A stretch of 64,000 nt of DNA. Origin: an uncultured Erwinia sp. Its GTDB lineage: Bacteria > Pseudomonadota > Gammaproteobacteria > Enterobacterales > Enterobacteriaceae. The position numbers were made by a program, and so were the translations under genes. The notes under the pieces are model-generated. The model was not told where the DNA came from. It made no database searches and saw nothing but the letters and a program-made list of their open reading frames with translations. Positions 41,602-52,702 of the stretch are shown here, one piece after another. The stretch covers positions 1-64,000 of the forward strand of contig CAMIKG010000005.1 in the NCBI GenBank assembly GCA_946221915.1, given 5' to 3'. Within the stretch, counting starts at the first letter, position 1. Each line of letters opens with the position of its first letter.

Positions 41602-42393
41602 TTACCGGCTCATTCCGACTGTATTAACTAATTCAAAGGGAATGACTTGCCCCCTGGGTAATTCCGCCACGATGCAATTAGGAGTAGCGGCACTGTAATC
41701 CGTATGAATTCTACCCTTCACGGCAAACACATCAGATAACCTGCAACGAATAGACGTGTCGTCTTCTCTCATATAGGGATTGGTATATCCTTCGTCCTGA
41801 AATTCAACAAGAAAGCTAATCCCGCCGTTCGGCAGGTCACGGACTTGCATGAATTTTTTTGGCAGTGTGGAGACATCGTGTTCTGACACCGTCACTCGCT
41901 CTGTATCGTGCCTGTTATTAATGGCCGCACAGCCGCCGCGCCAGTTGGTTATGGTTTTGTTCTCAAGGTCGAGAAACTTTGTTGGCATAGCACGGTAAAG
42001 ATAGGTCTGATCGGATGAAACCTCGCGGTATTTATCAATCTTATCCGCTACAGCTGTCAGCAATGCTCCCACCGAGATCAGGTCAGTGACTCCCCATTTA
42101 CTGGCAAAGAAATAAATCTCTTCCGTTTCAACATCAGGAAAATAAGTGTACAGCCATTCAGGTTGTATTCCTGTCGCTTTTGGGGTGAGATCCGGGCTTA
42201 TATCGAGTGAAGAGCAGGAGTCAGAACGCGTTGTTGCTGCTGTTAAAGGCAATGTCGTGTCAGTAGCGCGATGGCCTGATAAGGTTTTACTGTCATTGCT
42301 AACTGAGTCTAATGCGCTAAGCAGGGGAGAAGACGATGCTGATGGGGGTTCTGATGATGGTGGAGAGATATTCTCACCGGATTGTACTTTCAT
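41602..42393 (-). CDS. Putative HopF/AvrPphF-family type III effector
   Basis: From the ATG at 42393 this is 263 aa. Residues about 5-74 are rich in Ser, Thr and Pro with few hydrophobics, as in type III secretion leaders. The C-terminal part resembles, by eye and memory, the AvrPphF-ORF2/HopF fold. It has YLYRAMP (Arg134), a DVSTLP segment, and a closing block RLSDVFAVKGRIHTDYSA...VAELPRGQVIPFELVN (with Asp232). In HopF2 the matching R71 and D175 are needed for ADP-ribosyltransferase activity, and the Arg-Asp spacing is similar (98 against about 104). A TTG at 42462, 7 bp after the sanA stop, would add 23 residues. No ShcF-type chaperone, hrp box or secretion gene is nearby. Base composition looks more AT-rich than the neighbours. 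The family call is an inference. Confidence 0.55.
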   Translation of the reverse strand: MKVQSGENISPPSSEPPSASSSPLLSALDSVSNDSKTLSGHRATDTTLPLTAATTRSDSCSSLDISPDLTPKATGIQPEWLYTYFPDVETEEIYFFASKWGVTDLISVGALLTAVADKIDKYREVSSDQTYLYRAMPTKFLDLENKTITNWRGGCAAINNRHDTERVTVSEHDVSTLPKKFMQVRDLPNGGISFLVEFQDEGYTNPYMREDDTSIRCRLSDVFAVKGRIHTDYSAATPNCIVAELPRGQVIPFELVNTVGMSR

Positions 42394-42469
42394 AATATGC
42401 AGCCTGTTATCGTGCGCGAGTGAGACGCCAATATAAACAGGATAAAACGGCGAGACTTTCAAATACCGG

Positions 42470-43195
<726 letters not shown>

Positions 43196-43319
43196 TCAGT
43201 CTGGCAGAAAAGGGATGCGTCAAGGCTACTTGAGGAGCCGCGGCGAAGCAAGTAACACGCTGCCAGCCGCCGCATTTTTACGCAGCATCGGGCGCGGATG
43301 CACGCCCGATACATACGGC

Positions 43320-45017
43320 TTAGATCGAGGTGCGGCGATACTGACGATATTGCGGCAGCCAGAAATTACTGGCGATGGCTTTTGACAGCACATCTTCTGA
43401 GGTGACCACGGCAACACCCGCCAGCTGCGCGGCTTTACCCACCGCCATAGCGATCACTTTAGACACGCCCTGAATATCTTTCACATCCGGCAGCACCGGA
43501 CCGACACCCTCATTCACCAGCGGTGAACAATCCGCCAGCGCGCGGCTTGCCGCCATCAGCATGCTGTCAGTAACGCGGGTCGCGCCTGCGGCGATGACAC
43601 CAAGGCCAATGCCCGGGAAAATATACGAGTTGTTGCACTGCGCAATCGGGAAGGTGGTGCCTTTCACCGTGACAGGTGCAAACGGGCTGCCGGTGGCGAC
43701 CAGCGCCGCGCCGTCGGTCCAGCTCAGAATATCCTGCGGTGTTGCTTCCACGCGTGAGGTCGGATTGGACAGCGGCATCACAATCGGCCGCGCGCAGTGC
43801 TTGTGCATTTCGCGGATAATCTCTTCGGTGAACAGGCCTGGCTGACCCGACACGCCAATCATGATGCTTGGCTGGGCGTTACGCACCACATCCAGCAGCG
43901 ATACTGAGTCGGAGCCCACATCCCAGCCCGCCAGGCTGTCACTTTTCTGCACCAGCCTGCTCTGGAAATTCAGCAGATTAGGCAGCTTGTCGGTCAGCAG
44001 GCCAAAACGATCCACCATAAACACGCGGCCGCGCGCTTCTTCATCGCTGAGACCTTCCGATTTCATCTGCGCAATAATCTGCTCGGCGATACCGCAACCG
44101 GCAGAACCCGCGCCGAGGAACACCACTTTCTGCTCGCACAGTTTGCTGCCCGCCGCCCGGCTGGCGGCAATCAGTGTACCCAGCGTGACCGCTGCGGTGC
44201 CCTGAATATCGTCGTTAAAGCAGCACACTTCATCGCGATAGCGCTCGAGCAGCGGCATGGCGTTTTTCTGTGCGAAATCTTCGAATTGCAGCAGCACGTT
44301 CGGCCAGCGGTTTTTCACTGCGAGAATAAACTCGTGCACGAATTCATCATATTCTTCGCCAGTGATACGCGGATGACGCCAGCCCATATACAGCGGGTCA
44401 TTCAGCAGCTGCTGGTTGTTGGTGCCGACATCCAGCACTACCGGCAGGGTGTAGGCCGGGCTAATGCCGCCGCAGGCGGTGTACAGTGACAGTTTACCGA
44501 TGGGAATACCCATTCCGCCGATACCCTGGTCGCCAAGGCCGAGGATACGTTCACCGTCAGTCACCACAATCACTTTTACATTCTGTTTGGTGGCGTTCTG
44601 CAGCATGTCTTCGATGTTGGCGCGGTTCGGGTAGGAGATAAACAGGCCGCGCGCACGACGGTAAATTTCGGAGAAGTGTTCACAGGCTGCACCCACTGTA
44701 GGGGTGTAGATGATTGGCATCATCTCTTCGAGATGGTTGTCCAGCAGACGGTAGAACAGCGTTTCGTTGGTGTCCTGAATATTGCGCAGGTAGACGTGTT
44801 TATCGTTATTGTTCTTGAAGTCCTGGAACTGACGCCAGGCGCGCTCCGCCTGCTCTTCGATGGTCTCAACGGTTTCTGGCAGCAGACCATTAAGATTAAA
44901 GTCATTACGTTCTTCAACAGAGAAAGCGCTGCCTTTATTCAACAGCGGGAATTCCAGCAAAATAGGTCCAGCGTAAGGTATATATAACGGTCTTTTGCTC
45001 TCGTACTCGAGTTCCAT
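43320..45017 (-). CDS. maeA: NAD-dependent malic enzyme MaeA
   Basis: MaeA decarboxylates malate to pyruvate with reduction of NAD+. The 565 aa match E. coli SfcA/MaeA. The N-terminal malic domain has the catalytic Tyr region [10 protein letters not shown]. The metal site is around [18 protein letters not shown], and the dinucleotide fold is [14 protein letters not shown]. In E. coli maeA maps elsewhere, so this is a local difference in gene order. Confidence 0.95.
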   Translation of the reverse strand: MELEYESKRPLYIPYAGPILLEFPLLNKGSAFSVEERNDFNLNGLLPETVETIEEQAERAWRQFQDFKNNNDKHVYLRNIQDTNETLFYRLLDNHLEEMMPIIYTPTVGAACEHFSEIYRRARGLFISYPNRANIEDMLQNATKQNVKVIVVTDGERILGLGDQGIGGMGIPIGKLSLYTACGGISPAYTLPVVLDVGTNNQQLLNDPLYMGWRHPRITGEEYDEFVHEFILAVKNRWPNVLLQFEDFAQKNAMPLLERYRDEVCCFNDDIQGTAAVTLGTLIAASRAAGSKLCEQKVVFLGAGSAGCGIAEQIIAQMKSEGLSDEEARGRVFMVDRFGLLTDKLPNLLNFQSRLVQKSDSLAGWDVGSDSVSLLDVVRNAQPSIMIGVSGQPGLFTEEIIREMHKHCARPIVMPLSNPTSRVEATPQDILSWTDGAALVATGSPFAPVTVKGTTFPIAQCNNSYIFPGIGLGVIAAGATRVTDSMLMAASRALADCSPLVNEGVGPVLPDVKDIQGVSKVIAMAVGKAAQLAGVAVVTSEDVLSKAIASNFWLPQYRQYRRTSI

Positions 45018-45143
45018 TTTAAAACTAGCCCCTGGCTTATGATGTTGTGCTGCCAGATCCTAAGAGAATTCGCGCAGAAGTACAGCTTTTGTTAACAGCT
45101 GATAACAAAAGCTGCGATCTTTATCGAGGATATTTGTCGCTGA

Positions 45144-46034
45144 TCAAGCGCGCTGCAGAGAAATTGTCCGGATATCGGCACAACCCAGCGCTTTGAGCGT
45201 GGCCTCAGTCGCTGCGCGCTGACTCAGTTTTCCGCTGGCGCTCTCCGCCAGCATCGCCCGGACAATGGCCTCTTCACCCGCGCCATACATATTGCGCAGA
45301 ATCAGCGCACCCTGCAGGGGGGGCAGGCTGGGGTTAAAGGCGGCGTTCTCAGCATAGCGTCCGGCAAAAATCTGGCCGCTGGCGGTCTGCAGCGCCACGC
45401 CGCTGTGCGCCTGACTATAAGGCGCATGGCTGTGGCTGGCGGCGGCAATCGCCTGCTGTTCCAGCGCATCGCCCGTGAGCGGATAACCGTGATCAATCGG
45501 GTCGAGCAGCAGGGTATCAATCGCCAGATCGCGTGGACCAAACGCATCAGGCAGATAATCGCCGAGTGTGGCGGGCGCGCGTGCCGGTAAACAGATACGC
45601 AGCTGCGTGCCGCTGTTCAGCTCATTCATAAACTGGCGGCAGTGGCCGCATGGCGAGTAATTCACGGTGATGGCGACCAGCGCGGTTTCACCTTTTAGCC
45701 AGGCGTGAGCGATGGCGCTCTGCTCGGCATGTACCGTCTGTTGCATGGTTGCGCCGATGAACTCCATATTGGCGCCAAAATACCAGTTACCGCTGACACC
45801 ACGCGCGACTGCGCCGACATTAAAATTCGACAGCGGTGCGACGGCGCAGGCGGCGGCCAGTGGCAGTAATGCCAGCGCCAGCGCATCTTCGTCGAGGCCG
45901 GTGTGTTGTTGTACTGCAGCGATCTGTGCGGCGCTAAAGCTGGCGCTGAAATCACCGGCATTAAGCAGCGGTTCCAGCACGTGCTGGAGTGCTGGCGTCA
46001 GGGTGGTAAACGCAGAGTGAAAACGTGGATGCAT
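45144..46034 (-). CDS. cdd: Cytidine deaminase
   Basis: Cdd converts cytidine and deoxycytidine to uridine forms. It is the two-domain enterobacterial type, 296 aa. The N-terminal catalytic domain has HAEQSAI with the proton-shuttling Glu and the zinc ligands in [10 protein letters not shown]; the C-terminal domain is the inactive repeat. The ATG at 46034 follows CAGGAGG. It lies next to yohK as in E. coli. Confidence 0.96.
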   Translation of the reverse strand: MHPRFHSAFTTLTPALQHVLEPLLNAGDFSASFSAAQIAAVQQHTGLDEDALALALLPLAAACAVAPLSNFNVGAVARGVSGNWYFGANMEFIGATMQQTVHAEQSAIAHAWLKGETALVAITVNYSPCGHCRQFMNELNSGTQLRICLPARAPATLGDYLPDAFGPRDLAIDTLLLDPIDHGYPLTGDALEQQAIAAASHSHAPYSQAHSGVALQTASGQIFAGRYAENAAFNPSLPPLQGALILRNMYGAGEEAIVRAMLAESASGKLSQRAATEATLKALGCADIRTISLQRA

Positions 46035-46127
46035 TGCGCGCCTCCTGGTGGCGTCGTCCTCATAGTCAAAGCGTTATATGTGATCTATGTCTCCCTGGCA
46101 ATGTAATCCATGAAAGTTAACGCTGAT

Positions 46128-46145
46128 TTGCGAGATCTCTCGCAA
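46128..46145. promoter_or_regulatory. Inverted repeat upstream of cdd
   Basis: TTGCGAGA-TC-TCTCGCAA has eight-base arms around a 2-bp centre. It lies 94 bp before the cdd start and 4 bp after yohK, so it could be an operator for cdd or part of the yohKJ end. It does not match the CytR half-site GTTGCATT. Confidence 0.4.
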
Positions 46146-46148
46146 GTT

Positions 46149-46841
46149 TTAGCCCAGCAGCCGCAGCAGCAGCGGAAACATCATCGGTGCCAGCAGCGAG
46201 GTGATAATGCCGCAGATCACCAGCGCCAGAGAACTGAATGCCCCTTCCTGGAAATCGATCTCGGCGCAGCGCGCGGTGCCGAGGGCGTGCGAGGCGTTAC
46301 CGATCGCCAGCCCGCGTGACGCTTTACCGCGCACCTGCAGCAGATTAAGCAGCATATGACCAAAAATTGCACCGAGTAAACCGGCCAGCAACACACAGAT
46401 TGCACTGATCGCCGGAATGCCGCCGAGCGAAGCGGAGATAGCCATGGCAATCGGCGTGGTGACGGATTTCGGCAGAATCGTCGCAGCGATCTCCGGTGTC
46501 GCGCCCAGCCAGAGCGCAATTGCAGTACCGGAAATCATCGCGCTGATGCTGCCAATAAAGCAGACGCTGATAATCGATTTCCAGCGTGCACGGATTTGAT
46601 GGATTTGCTCATACAACGGCAGCGCCAGTGCGACAACCGCCGGTTGCAGCAGCGCATTCAGCAGCGTACTGCCGGCAAAATAGCGCGCATACGGCATGTT
46701 TATCAGCAGCAGAATCGGCACAATTACCAAAATGGATACCAGCAGCGGATTGAGCAGGGCGATTTTTGTTTTCGCCGCCAGCCAGCGTGCGGCAAAGAAC
46801 ACCAGCAGCGTCAGCGGCAGTGACCACCAGAAATCACTCAT
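46149..46841 (-). CDS. yohK: LrgB/CidB-family membrane protein YohK
   Basis: This inner-membrane protein of the LrgB family (230 aa, about 7 TM segments) has the family stretch [23 protein letters not shown]. Homologues are linked to murein hydrolase control and to 3-hydroxypropionate or pyruvate transport. It overlaps yohJ by 8 bp, so the two form a coupled unit. Confidence 0.92.
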   Translation of the reverse strand: MSDFWWSLPLTLLVFFAARWLAAKTKIALLNPLLVSILVIVPILLLINMPYARYFAGSTLLNALLQPAVVALALPLYEQIHQIRARWKSIISVCFIGSISAMISGTAIALWLGATPEIAATILPKSVTTPIAMAISASLGGIPAISAICVLLAGLLGAIFGHMLLNLLQVRGKASRGLAIGNASHALGTARCAEIDFQEGAFSSLALVICGIITSLLAPMMFPLLLRLLG

Positions 46842-47226
46842 GATGGTTCTCCTTGTTTACCGGCCTGCCCTGCATACGTTGCGAAGTCAGGGCCACAATC
46901 ACCAGCACCATCAGCGTGCTGATAACGCAGGACACCACAATCGGGCCAAACTGCGCGCTGAGAATATCGCCATAGGTCATAATGCCGACGCTGATGGGCA
47001 CAAACAGCAGCGCCATGTAGCGGATCAGCAGGTGGCAACCGGGTCTCACCCAGTCAACGGGCAGGATTTGCAGCGCCAGCAGCGTAAACAGCACCAGCAT
47101 GCCGAGGATACTGCCGGGAATGGTAATGGGCAGCAGGGCGGAAATGCCGATACCGGCATACAGGCAGAGATAAATAATGGCGAAAGCGCGCAGGTAACGC
47201 CAGCAGACAGACAGTACAGCGGGCAT
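46834..47226 (-). CDS. yohJ: LrgA/CidA-family holin-like protein YohJ
   Basis: This is a 130-aa inner-membrane protein with four TM helices. The LrgA core reads [22 protein letters not shown] near residue 35, then a conserved [15 protein letters not shown]. It is translated first in the yohJK pair. The partner role of holin-like YohJ and YohK follows from family knowledge. Confidence 0.92.
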   Translation of the reverse strand: MPAVLSVCWRYLRAFAIIYLCLYAGIGISALLPITIPGSILGMLVLFTLLALQILPVDWVRPGCHLLIRYMALLFVPISVGIMTYGDILSAQFGPIVVSCVISTLMVLVIVALTSQRMQGRPVNKENHHE

Positions 47227-47246
47227 GACGAACTCCGGGTTGAAAA

Positions 47247-47269
47247 CCTTCCCCCGCGACGGGGGAAGG
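47247..47269. repeat. GC-rich palindrome between metG and yohJ
   Basis: CCTTCCCCC/GGGGGAAGG around GCGAC. It is identical in stem to the first hairpin of the elements at 59284 and 61979, so it looks like a solo arm of that family. It lies 18 bp past metG and may help end metG transcription. Confidence 0.65.
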
Positions 47270-47286
47270 GGTAAAGCAGAAGACGG

Positions 47287-49320
47287 TTACTTCACCTGCA
47301 TACCAGGCTGAGCGCCGCTGTCCGGGCTGAGCAGGAAGATATCCTCGCCGCCAGGGCCAGCCGCCATCACCATGCCTTCCGACACGCCAAAGCGCATTTT
47401 GCGTGGTGCGAGGTTTGCCACCATCACCGTCAGACGGCCTTCCAGCACCGCCGGGTCCGGGTACGCGGAGCGGATACCGGAGAACACCTGACGGCTTTCG
47501 CCGCCTAAGTCCAGCGACAGGCGCAGCAGCTTATCGGAACCGTGGACAAACTCCGCTTTCTGAATCAGCGCAATACGCATATCCACTTTGGCGAAATCAT
47601 CAAAGGTAATGGTGTCCTGAATCGGATCGTCAGCCAGCGGGCCAGTCAGCGCAGGTTTACTGGCGCTGGCGGCATCTTCTTTCGACGCTTCGATCAGGCC
47701 ATTGACCTTATCCATTTCGATACGGTTATACAGCGCTTTGAACGCGGCAATGTCGTGATTCAGCAGCGGCTGCGCAATACCATCCCAGCTCAGTTCGCAG
47801 TTGAGGAAGGCTTCGGCGCGTTCAGCCAGTGATGGCACCACGGGTTTCAGCCAGGTCATCAGCACACGGAACAGGTTGATACCCATGGTGCAGATCGCCT
47901 GCAGATCGGCGTCACGACCTTCCTGCTTCGCCACCACCCACGGCGCCTGCTCATCAACATAGCGGTTAGCGATATCCGCCAGCGCCATGATTTCACGGAT
48001 CGCGCGGCTAAACTCGCGGCTGTTCCAGGCTTCGCCAATGCTGGCGGCAGCATCGGTAAAGGTTTTGTACAGCGCCGGGTCCGCCAGTTCGCTGGCCAGC
48101 TTGCCGCCGAAGCGTTTGCTGATAAAGCCTGCGTTACGTGATGCGAGGTTGACCACTTTGTTGACGATGTCAGCATTCACGCGCTGCACGAAATCTTCCA
48201 GATTCAGGTCGATATCATCGATGCGTGAAGAGAGCTTGGCGGCATAGTAGTAGCGCAGGCTGTCGGCATCGAGATGCTGCAGCCAGGTGCTGGCCTTAAT
48301 GAAAGTACCGCGCGATTTCGACATTTTCGCCCCGTTTACCGTCACGTAACCGTGAACGAACAGGTTAGTCGGTTTACGGAAGTTGCTGCCTTCCAGCATG
48401 GCAGGCCAGAACAGACTGTGGAAATAGACGATATCTTTGCCGATAAAGTGGTACAGCTCGGCGTCAGAATCTTTTTTCCAGAACGCGTCGAAATCGATAT
48501 CACCGCGCTTGTCGCACAGGTTTTTAAATGAACCCATATAGCCAATTGGCGCATCCAGCCAGACGTAGAAGTATTTGCCTGGCGCATCCGGGATTTCAAA
48601 ACCAAAGTACGGCGCATCGCGGGAGATATCCCACTGCTGCAGGCCGGATTCGAACCACTCCTGCATTTTGTTCGCTACCTGCTCCTGCAGCGCGCCGGAA
48701 CGGGTCCACGCCTGCAGCATGGCGCTGAATTCCGGCAGGTCGAAGAAGAAGTGCTCGGAATCACGCAGCACTGGCGTCGCGCCGGAGACCACAGATTTCG
48801 GGTCGATCAGCTCAGTTGGGCTGTAGGTGGCGCTGCACACTTCGCAGTTGTCGCCATATTGATCCGGCGATTTACATTTCGGGCAGGTGCCTTTGACGAA
48901 GCGGTCCGGCAGGAACATGCCTTTTTCCGGATCGTACAGCTGAGAAATGGTGCGGTTTTTAATAAAACCGTTCTCTTTCAGACGGCCATAGATCAGCTCA
49001 GACAGTTCACGGTTTTCGTCGCTGTGCGTCGAGTGATAGTTGTCATAGCTGATATTAAAGCCAGCAAAATCAGTCTGATGTTCCTGACTCATTTCGGCAA
49101 TCATCTGCTCTGGCGTGATGCCCATCTGCTGAGCTTTCAGCATGATCGGCGTGCCGTGTGCGTCATCCGCACAGATGAAGTAAGCCTGGCTGCCGCGCAT
49201 TCGCTGGTAACGGACCCAAATATCTGCCTGGATATGCTCGAGCATGTGGCCGAGATGGATAGAACCGTTCGCGTACGGCAGTGCGCACGTTACCAAAATT
49301 TTTTTCGCGACTTGAGTCAT
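47287..49320 (-). CDS. metG: Methionyl-tRNA synthetase
   Basis: MetG charges tRNA(Met). From the ATG at 49320 it has 677 aa, exactly the E. coli length; the ORF start at 49455 is not supported. It has the HIGH box in [11 protein letters not shown], a zinc knuckle [22 protein letters not shown] in [11 protein letters not shown] and a C-terminal tRNA-binding OB domain ([12 protein letters not shown]...GSDKLLRL). It is divergent from mrp. Confidence 0.97.
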   Translation of the reverse strand: MTQVAKKILVTCALPYANGSIHLGHMLEHIQADIWVRYQRMRGSQAYFICADDAHGTPIMLKAQQMGITPEQMIAEMSQEHQTDFAGFNISYDNYHSTHSDENRELSELIYGRLKENGFIKNRTISQLYDPEKGMFLPDRFVKGTCPKCKSPDQYGDNCEVCSATYSPTELIDPKSVVSGATPVLRDSEHFFFDLPEFSAMLQAWTRSGALQEQVANKMQEWFESGLQQWDISRDAPYFGFEIPDAPGKYFYVWLDAPIGYMGSFKNLCDKRGDIDFDAFWKKDSDAELYHFIGKDIVYFHSLFWPAMLEGSNFRKPTNLFVHGYVTVNGAKMSKSRGTFIKASTWLQHLDADSLRYYYAAKLSSRIDDIDLNLEDFVQRVNADIVNKVVNLASRNAGFISKRFGGKLASELADPALYKTFTDAAASIGEAWNSREFSRAIREIMALADIANRYVDEQAPWVVAKQEGRDADLQAICTMGINLFRVLMTWLKPVVPSLAERAEAFLNCELSWDGIAQPLLNHDIAAFKALYNRIEMDKVNGLIEASKEDAASASKPALTGPLADDPIQDTITFDDFAKVDMRIALIQKAEFVHGSDKLLRLSLDLGGESRQVFSGIRSAYPDPAVLEGRLTVMVANLAPRKMRFGVSEGMVMAAGPGGEDIFLLSPDSGAQPGMQVK

Positions 49321-49534
49321 AGTAGAACTTGCTTTCTTCTGGTTGGAAAGGGGGTTTAGATGGTAACCGAAAGGCCGACCCCGCGTAAACAAAGGGTTTT
49401 TCCCGTGGCGGGGAAAGCGCGCATCGCCAGGCGGCAACGCGCACTCTGCTGACATCTGGTATGCTTAAGGCAACCAGCACCGCCGTCTTATTGATGGCGG
49501 ACATGAACCATAAAAAAGTTATCAAGGAGCCGGG

Positions 49535-50647
49535 ATGAACTCAGAATCCCTGGAGCACTCGACACCAGAACAGTTACGCGCCATGGTGATGGGTGTACTG
49601 ACCGCATTCGAACATCCGACATTACAGCGCAACCTGACCAAACTAAAAGCGCTGCACCACGTCGCGCTGATGGACAAGACGCTGCATATCGAACTGCTGA
49701 TGCCTTTCGCCTGGCAAAGCGCGTTTGAGGTGCTGAAAGATCGCACCAGCGCAGATCTGCTGCGCATTACCGGTGCCAGCGCCATCAACTGGCGTCTCAG
49801 CCATGATATCGCCACCCTGAAGCGAGTGAAAAATCACCCTGGCGTTAACGGCGTGCGCAATATCATTGCCGTCAGCTCCGGCAAAGGCGGGGTAGGCAAG
49901 TCGAGCACCGCCGTGAACCTGGCGCTGGCATTGATCGCCGAGGGCGCGAAAGTGGGCATTCTTGACGCCGATATTTACGGCCCGTCGCTGCCCAACATGC
50001 TGGGAACCGAAGAGCAGCGGCCAACCTCGCCGGACGGTACCCATATGGCGCCGATTATGGCGCATGGTCTGGCGACCAACTCGATTGGCTATCTGGTGAC
50101 GGATGATAACGCCATGGTGTGGCGCGGCCCGATGGCCAGTAAGGCGCTGATGCAGCTGCTGAATGAGACACTGTGGCCGGAGCTGGATTATCTGATCCTC
50201 GATATGCCGCCGGGCACGGGCGATATTCAGCTGACGCTGGCGCAGAATGTGCCGGTCACTGGCGCGATTGTGGTAACCACGCCGCAGGACATCGCGCTGA
50301 TTGATGCCCGTAAAGGCATTGTGATGTTTGAGAAAGTGAATGTGCCGGTGCTGGGTGTGGTGGAGAATATGAGCATGCACATCTGCAGCAACTGCGGCCA
50401 TCACGAAGCGATTTTCGGCAGCGGCGGCGCGCAGCAACTGGTGGAGCGTTACAATACGCAGCTACTCAGTCAGCTGCCGTTACATATCACGTTGCGCGAA
50501 GATCTGGACGTCGGTGAACCGACGGTGGTGCGGCGTCCTGACAGTGAATTTACCGCGCTGTACCGCCAGCTGGCGGGCGCCGTGGCGGCGCAACTGTACT
50601 GGCAGGGTGAAGTGATCCCGGGCGATATTGCGTTCCGCGCGGTGTAG
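49535..50647 (+). CDS. mrp: Iron-sulfur cluster carrier ATPase Mrp/ApbC
   Basis: This cytoplasmic P-loop protein transfers Fe-S clusters to target enzymes. It has 370 aa. A DUF59-like N-terminal domain (about 15-95) precedes the MRP ATPase with a deviant Walker A SSGKGGVGKSS and the cluster-binding CxxC in HICSNCGHHE. The gene is divergent from metG, as in E. coli. Confidence 0.95.
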   Translation: MNSESLEHSTPEQLRAMVMGVLTAFEHPTLQRNLTKLKALHHVALMDKTLHIELLMPFAWQSAFEVLKDRTSADLLRITGASAINWRLSHDIATLKRVKNHPGVNGVRNIIAVSSGKGGVGKSSTAVNLALALIAEGAKVGILDADIYGPSLPNMLGTEEQRPTSPDGTHMAPIMAHGLATNSIGYLVTDDNAMVWRGPMASKALMQLLNETLWPELDYLILDMPPGTGDIQLTLAQNVPVTGAIVVTTPQDIALIDARKGIVMFEKVNVPVLGVVENMSMHICSNCGHHEAIFGSGGAQQLVERYNTQLLSQLPLHITLREDLDVGEPTVVRRPDSEFTALYRQLAGAVAAQLYWQGEVIPGDIAFRAV

Positions 50648-50708
50648 GGACGCTCTTGCGCTGTAACGGTGCAACGCTGGAGAAAGACAATCAATTCTGC
50701 GCCTGTTG

Positions 50709-50750
50709 TTCCCCCTCCTCAGCCCTCCCCCTGTGATGGGGGGAGGGAGC
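50709..50750. repeat. GC-rich intergenic repeat, partial copy
   Basis: TTCCCCCTCCTCAGCCCTCCCCC-TGTGAT-GGGGGGAGGGAGC matches the second half of the 61979 and 59284 elements. It lies between the convergent mrp and GNAT genes. Confidence 0.65.
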
Positions 50751-50781
50751 ACTCCCCGCTCTTCCCCGTAACCTGGGGGGA

Positions 50782-51213
50782 CTAGCGGTTACGCAATACA
50801 TAGTGCATCAGCAGCCAGCTGCCCTGATCGCCTTCACCGTGGGAAATCACTTCCCAGCCATGATGTTCATAAAAGGCGCGGGCGTGATGATTTTCTGCGA
50901 GGCATTTTAACGCGCCGGTTGAAGTAAATTGCTCCTGTACCGCCTGTAACAGGGCGCTGCCGACGCCTTTGCCCTGCGCCGCTGGATCAACAAACAGACT
51001 GTGAAGAAAATTGTCGTTCGGCAGATATGCGGCAAACCCCAGCCGATGTCCGTCCTCTTCCGCCACCAGAATGGTTTCCCCCAGCGTGACAAAATCAAAA
51101 TCCTCCAGTACCCAGTCGCTGCTGTCGAGCCAGTGCCAGCTGGCTTTGCGCGAGGCCAAAAATAGCGTGCGTAAAAAGGGGCGATCGGTGTTCGTAAAAG
51201 GGCGAATGTTCAC
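50782..51213 (-). CDS. GNAT-family N-acetyltransferase
   Basis: This 143-aa protein has the acetyl-CoA motif LFVDPAAQGKGVGSALLQAV (about residues 71-90) and the closing HARAFYEHHGWE segment typical of GNAT enzymes. The substrate is not clear. The start is a GTG at 51213 behind GGAGAG. It is not part of the E. coli order here and is convergent to mrp. Confidence 0.85.
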   Translation of the reverse strand: MNIRPFTNTDRPFLRTLFLASRKASWHWLDSSDWVLEDFDFVTLGETILVAEEDGHRLGFAAYLPNDNFLHSLFVDPAAQGKGVGSALLQAVQEQFTSTGALKCLAENHHARAFYEHHGWEVISHGEGDQGSWLLMHYVLRNR

Positions 51214-51334
51214 AACGCTCTCCTGATGATGCGCCGTAGCGTAAATTTAGTTAAAAATGGCCGGAATTCTTTTTACTCGGCGCGTGGCTATGCTTACCAT
51301 ACAACTCATATCGGAACGGCAACATGGATTTGCA

Positions 51335-52432
51335 ATGCGCTCTCTTTTGACCTTATTACCGCTTGTTACTTTACTGGCTGCCTGTAGCAGCAAACCGGGC
51401 CAGCCTGCGCAACCGCAGACTTCCGGCAATCCTTTTCATGAGAATAGCACGGCTGCACCGCGCGGCGGTTTTCTGCTCCAGCCTGAACACAATATTCACC
51501 CGCTAAGCGGCGATTTTGCTGGTAATCCGGCAACTGAACGCTTTATTGAGCGGATGGTGAGCGTGCATGGTTTCGATCGCCAGCAGTTACACGATGTGCT
51601 GGCGCAGGCCAAACGGCTGGATTACGTGCTGAAGCTGATGGATCGCCAGGCGCCCAGCGTGCAGGGGCCGAGTGGACCGAATGGCGCGTGGATCCGCTAT
51701 CGCGATAAATTCCTCCAGCCTGCCAATATTCAGAACGGTGTCGCTTTCTGGCATCAGTATCAGGATGCGCTGGATCGCGCGTTGCGCGTCTATGGCGTGC
51801 CGCCGGAAATCATTGTCGGCATTATTGGCGTGGAGACCCGCTGGGGCCGGGTGATGGGCAAAACCCGTATTCTTGATGCGCTGGCAACGCTGTCGTTTGC
51901 CTACCCGCGTCGTGCCGAATATTTCAGCGGCGAGCTGGAAACTTTTCTGCTGATGGCGCGCAGCGAGCAGGATGACCCGCTGAATCTGCGCGGTTCATTC
52001 GCCGGTGCGATGGGCTACGGCCAGTTTATGCCGTCGTCATTTAAGGATTACGCGGTTGATTTTAATGGCGACGGCCATATCAATCTGTGGGACCCGGTCG
52101 ATGCCATTGGCAGCGTCGCTAACTACTTTAAGCAGCACGGCTGGCAGAGTCAGCAGCCGATTGCCATTCCGGCCATCGGTCAGGCGCCGACGCTGGAGAG
52201 CGGTTTTAAAACCCGTTACAGCCCGGCGACGCTGGCGGCAGCGGGACTGCGACCACAGACGCCATTACCGGCCAATAGCCAGCAGGTAAGCTTGCTGAAG
52301 TTTGATATGGGTACGTCGTACCAGTACTGGTATGGTTTGCCGAACTTCTATGCGATTACCCGTTATAACCACAGTAACCATTATGCGATGGCGGTGTGGC
52401 AACTGGGCGAAGCGGTGGCGCTGGCGCGTTAA
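51335..52432 (+). CDS. mltB: Membrane-bound lytic murein transglycosylase B
   Basis: MltB is an outer-membrane lipoprotein that cleaves glycan strands to 1,6-anhydro-muropeptides. From the ATG at 51335 it has 365 aa. The lipobox is LLAAC (Cys near 17). The SLT-2 domain has the catalytic Glu in IIGVETRWGR and the motif GSFAGAMGYGQFMPSS. An upstream start at 51257 would bury the lipoprotein signal. E. coli mltB lies elsewhere on the chromosome. Confidence 0.92.
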   Translation: MRSLLTLLPLVTLLAACSSKPGQPAQPQTSGNPFHENSTAAPRGGFLLQPEHNIHPLSGDFAGNPATERFIERMVSVHGFDRQQLHDVLAQAKRLDYVLKLMDRQAPSVQGPSGPNGAWIRYRDKFLQPANIQNGVAFWHQYQDALDRALRVYGVPPEIIVGIIGVETRWGRVMGKTRILDALATLSFAYPRRAEYFSGELETFLLMARSEQDDPLNLRGSFAGAMGYGQFMPSSFKDYAVDFNGDGHINLWDPVDAIGSVANYFKQHGWQSQQPIAIPAIGQAPTLESGFKTRYSPATLAAAGLRPQTPLPANSQQVSLLKFDMGTSYQYWYGLPNFYAITRYNHSNHYAMAVWQLGEAVALAR

Positions 52433-52610
52433 TCGCTTTTCGTTCGGTGGCTGCTCCGGGGGCGCTTTTCGTTCTGTGGCTGCGCCGGGAACACGGTCAG
52501 CTGCGGAAAGTCGCTTTTTGCCATCCATGGCCACTCGTCCCGCGCCCTCCCTGGCGCTGGACGCTTTCCTTCGCTGACCGTGTTTCCGGCGCTTGAATTA
52601 ATGTGTTGCT
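52433..52610 (+). repeat. Dispersed inverted-end repeat, copy 3
   Basis: The 101-bp core (52487-52587) runs from GGGAACACGGTCAGC to GCTGACCGTGTTTCC. Two ~28-bp tandem units (CGCTTTTCGTTCGGTGGCTG and CGCTTTTCGTTCTGTGGCTG) lead into it from 52433, and the tail GCGCTTGAATTAATGTGTTGCTG matches copy 2. The element begins directly at the mltB stop. Confidence 0.75.
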
Positions 52611-52647
52611 GTTCGGTTACAGAGCCCTGATGTTCTGAGTTGGTGAG

Positions 52648-52678
52648 TGGCTGCCAGGCGACTTTACCTGGGCAGCCA
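52648..52678 (-). terminator. Hairpin after the chemoreceptor gene
   Basis: TGGCTGCC pairs with GGCAGCCA, extended by an inner CAGG/CCTG, 25 bp past the MCP stop. There is no clear T-run, so it may be a rho-dependent or stabilising element. Confidence 0.5.
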
Positions 52679-52702
52679 TCAGTCAGGGCAATGTGGGGTT
52701 AA

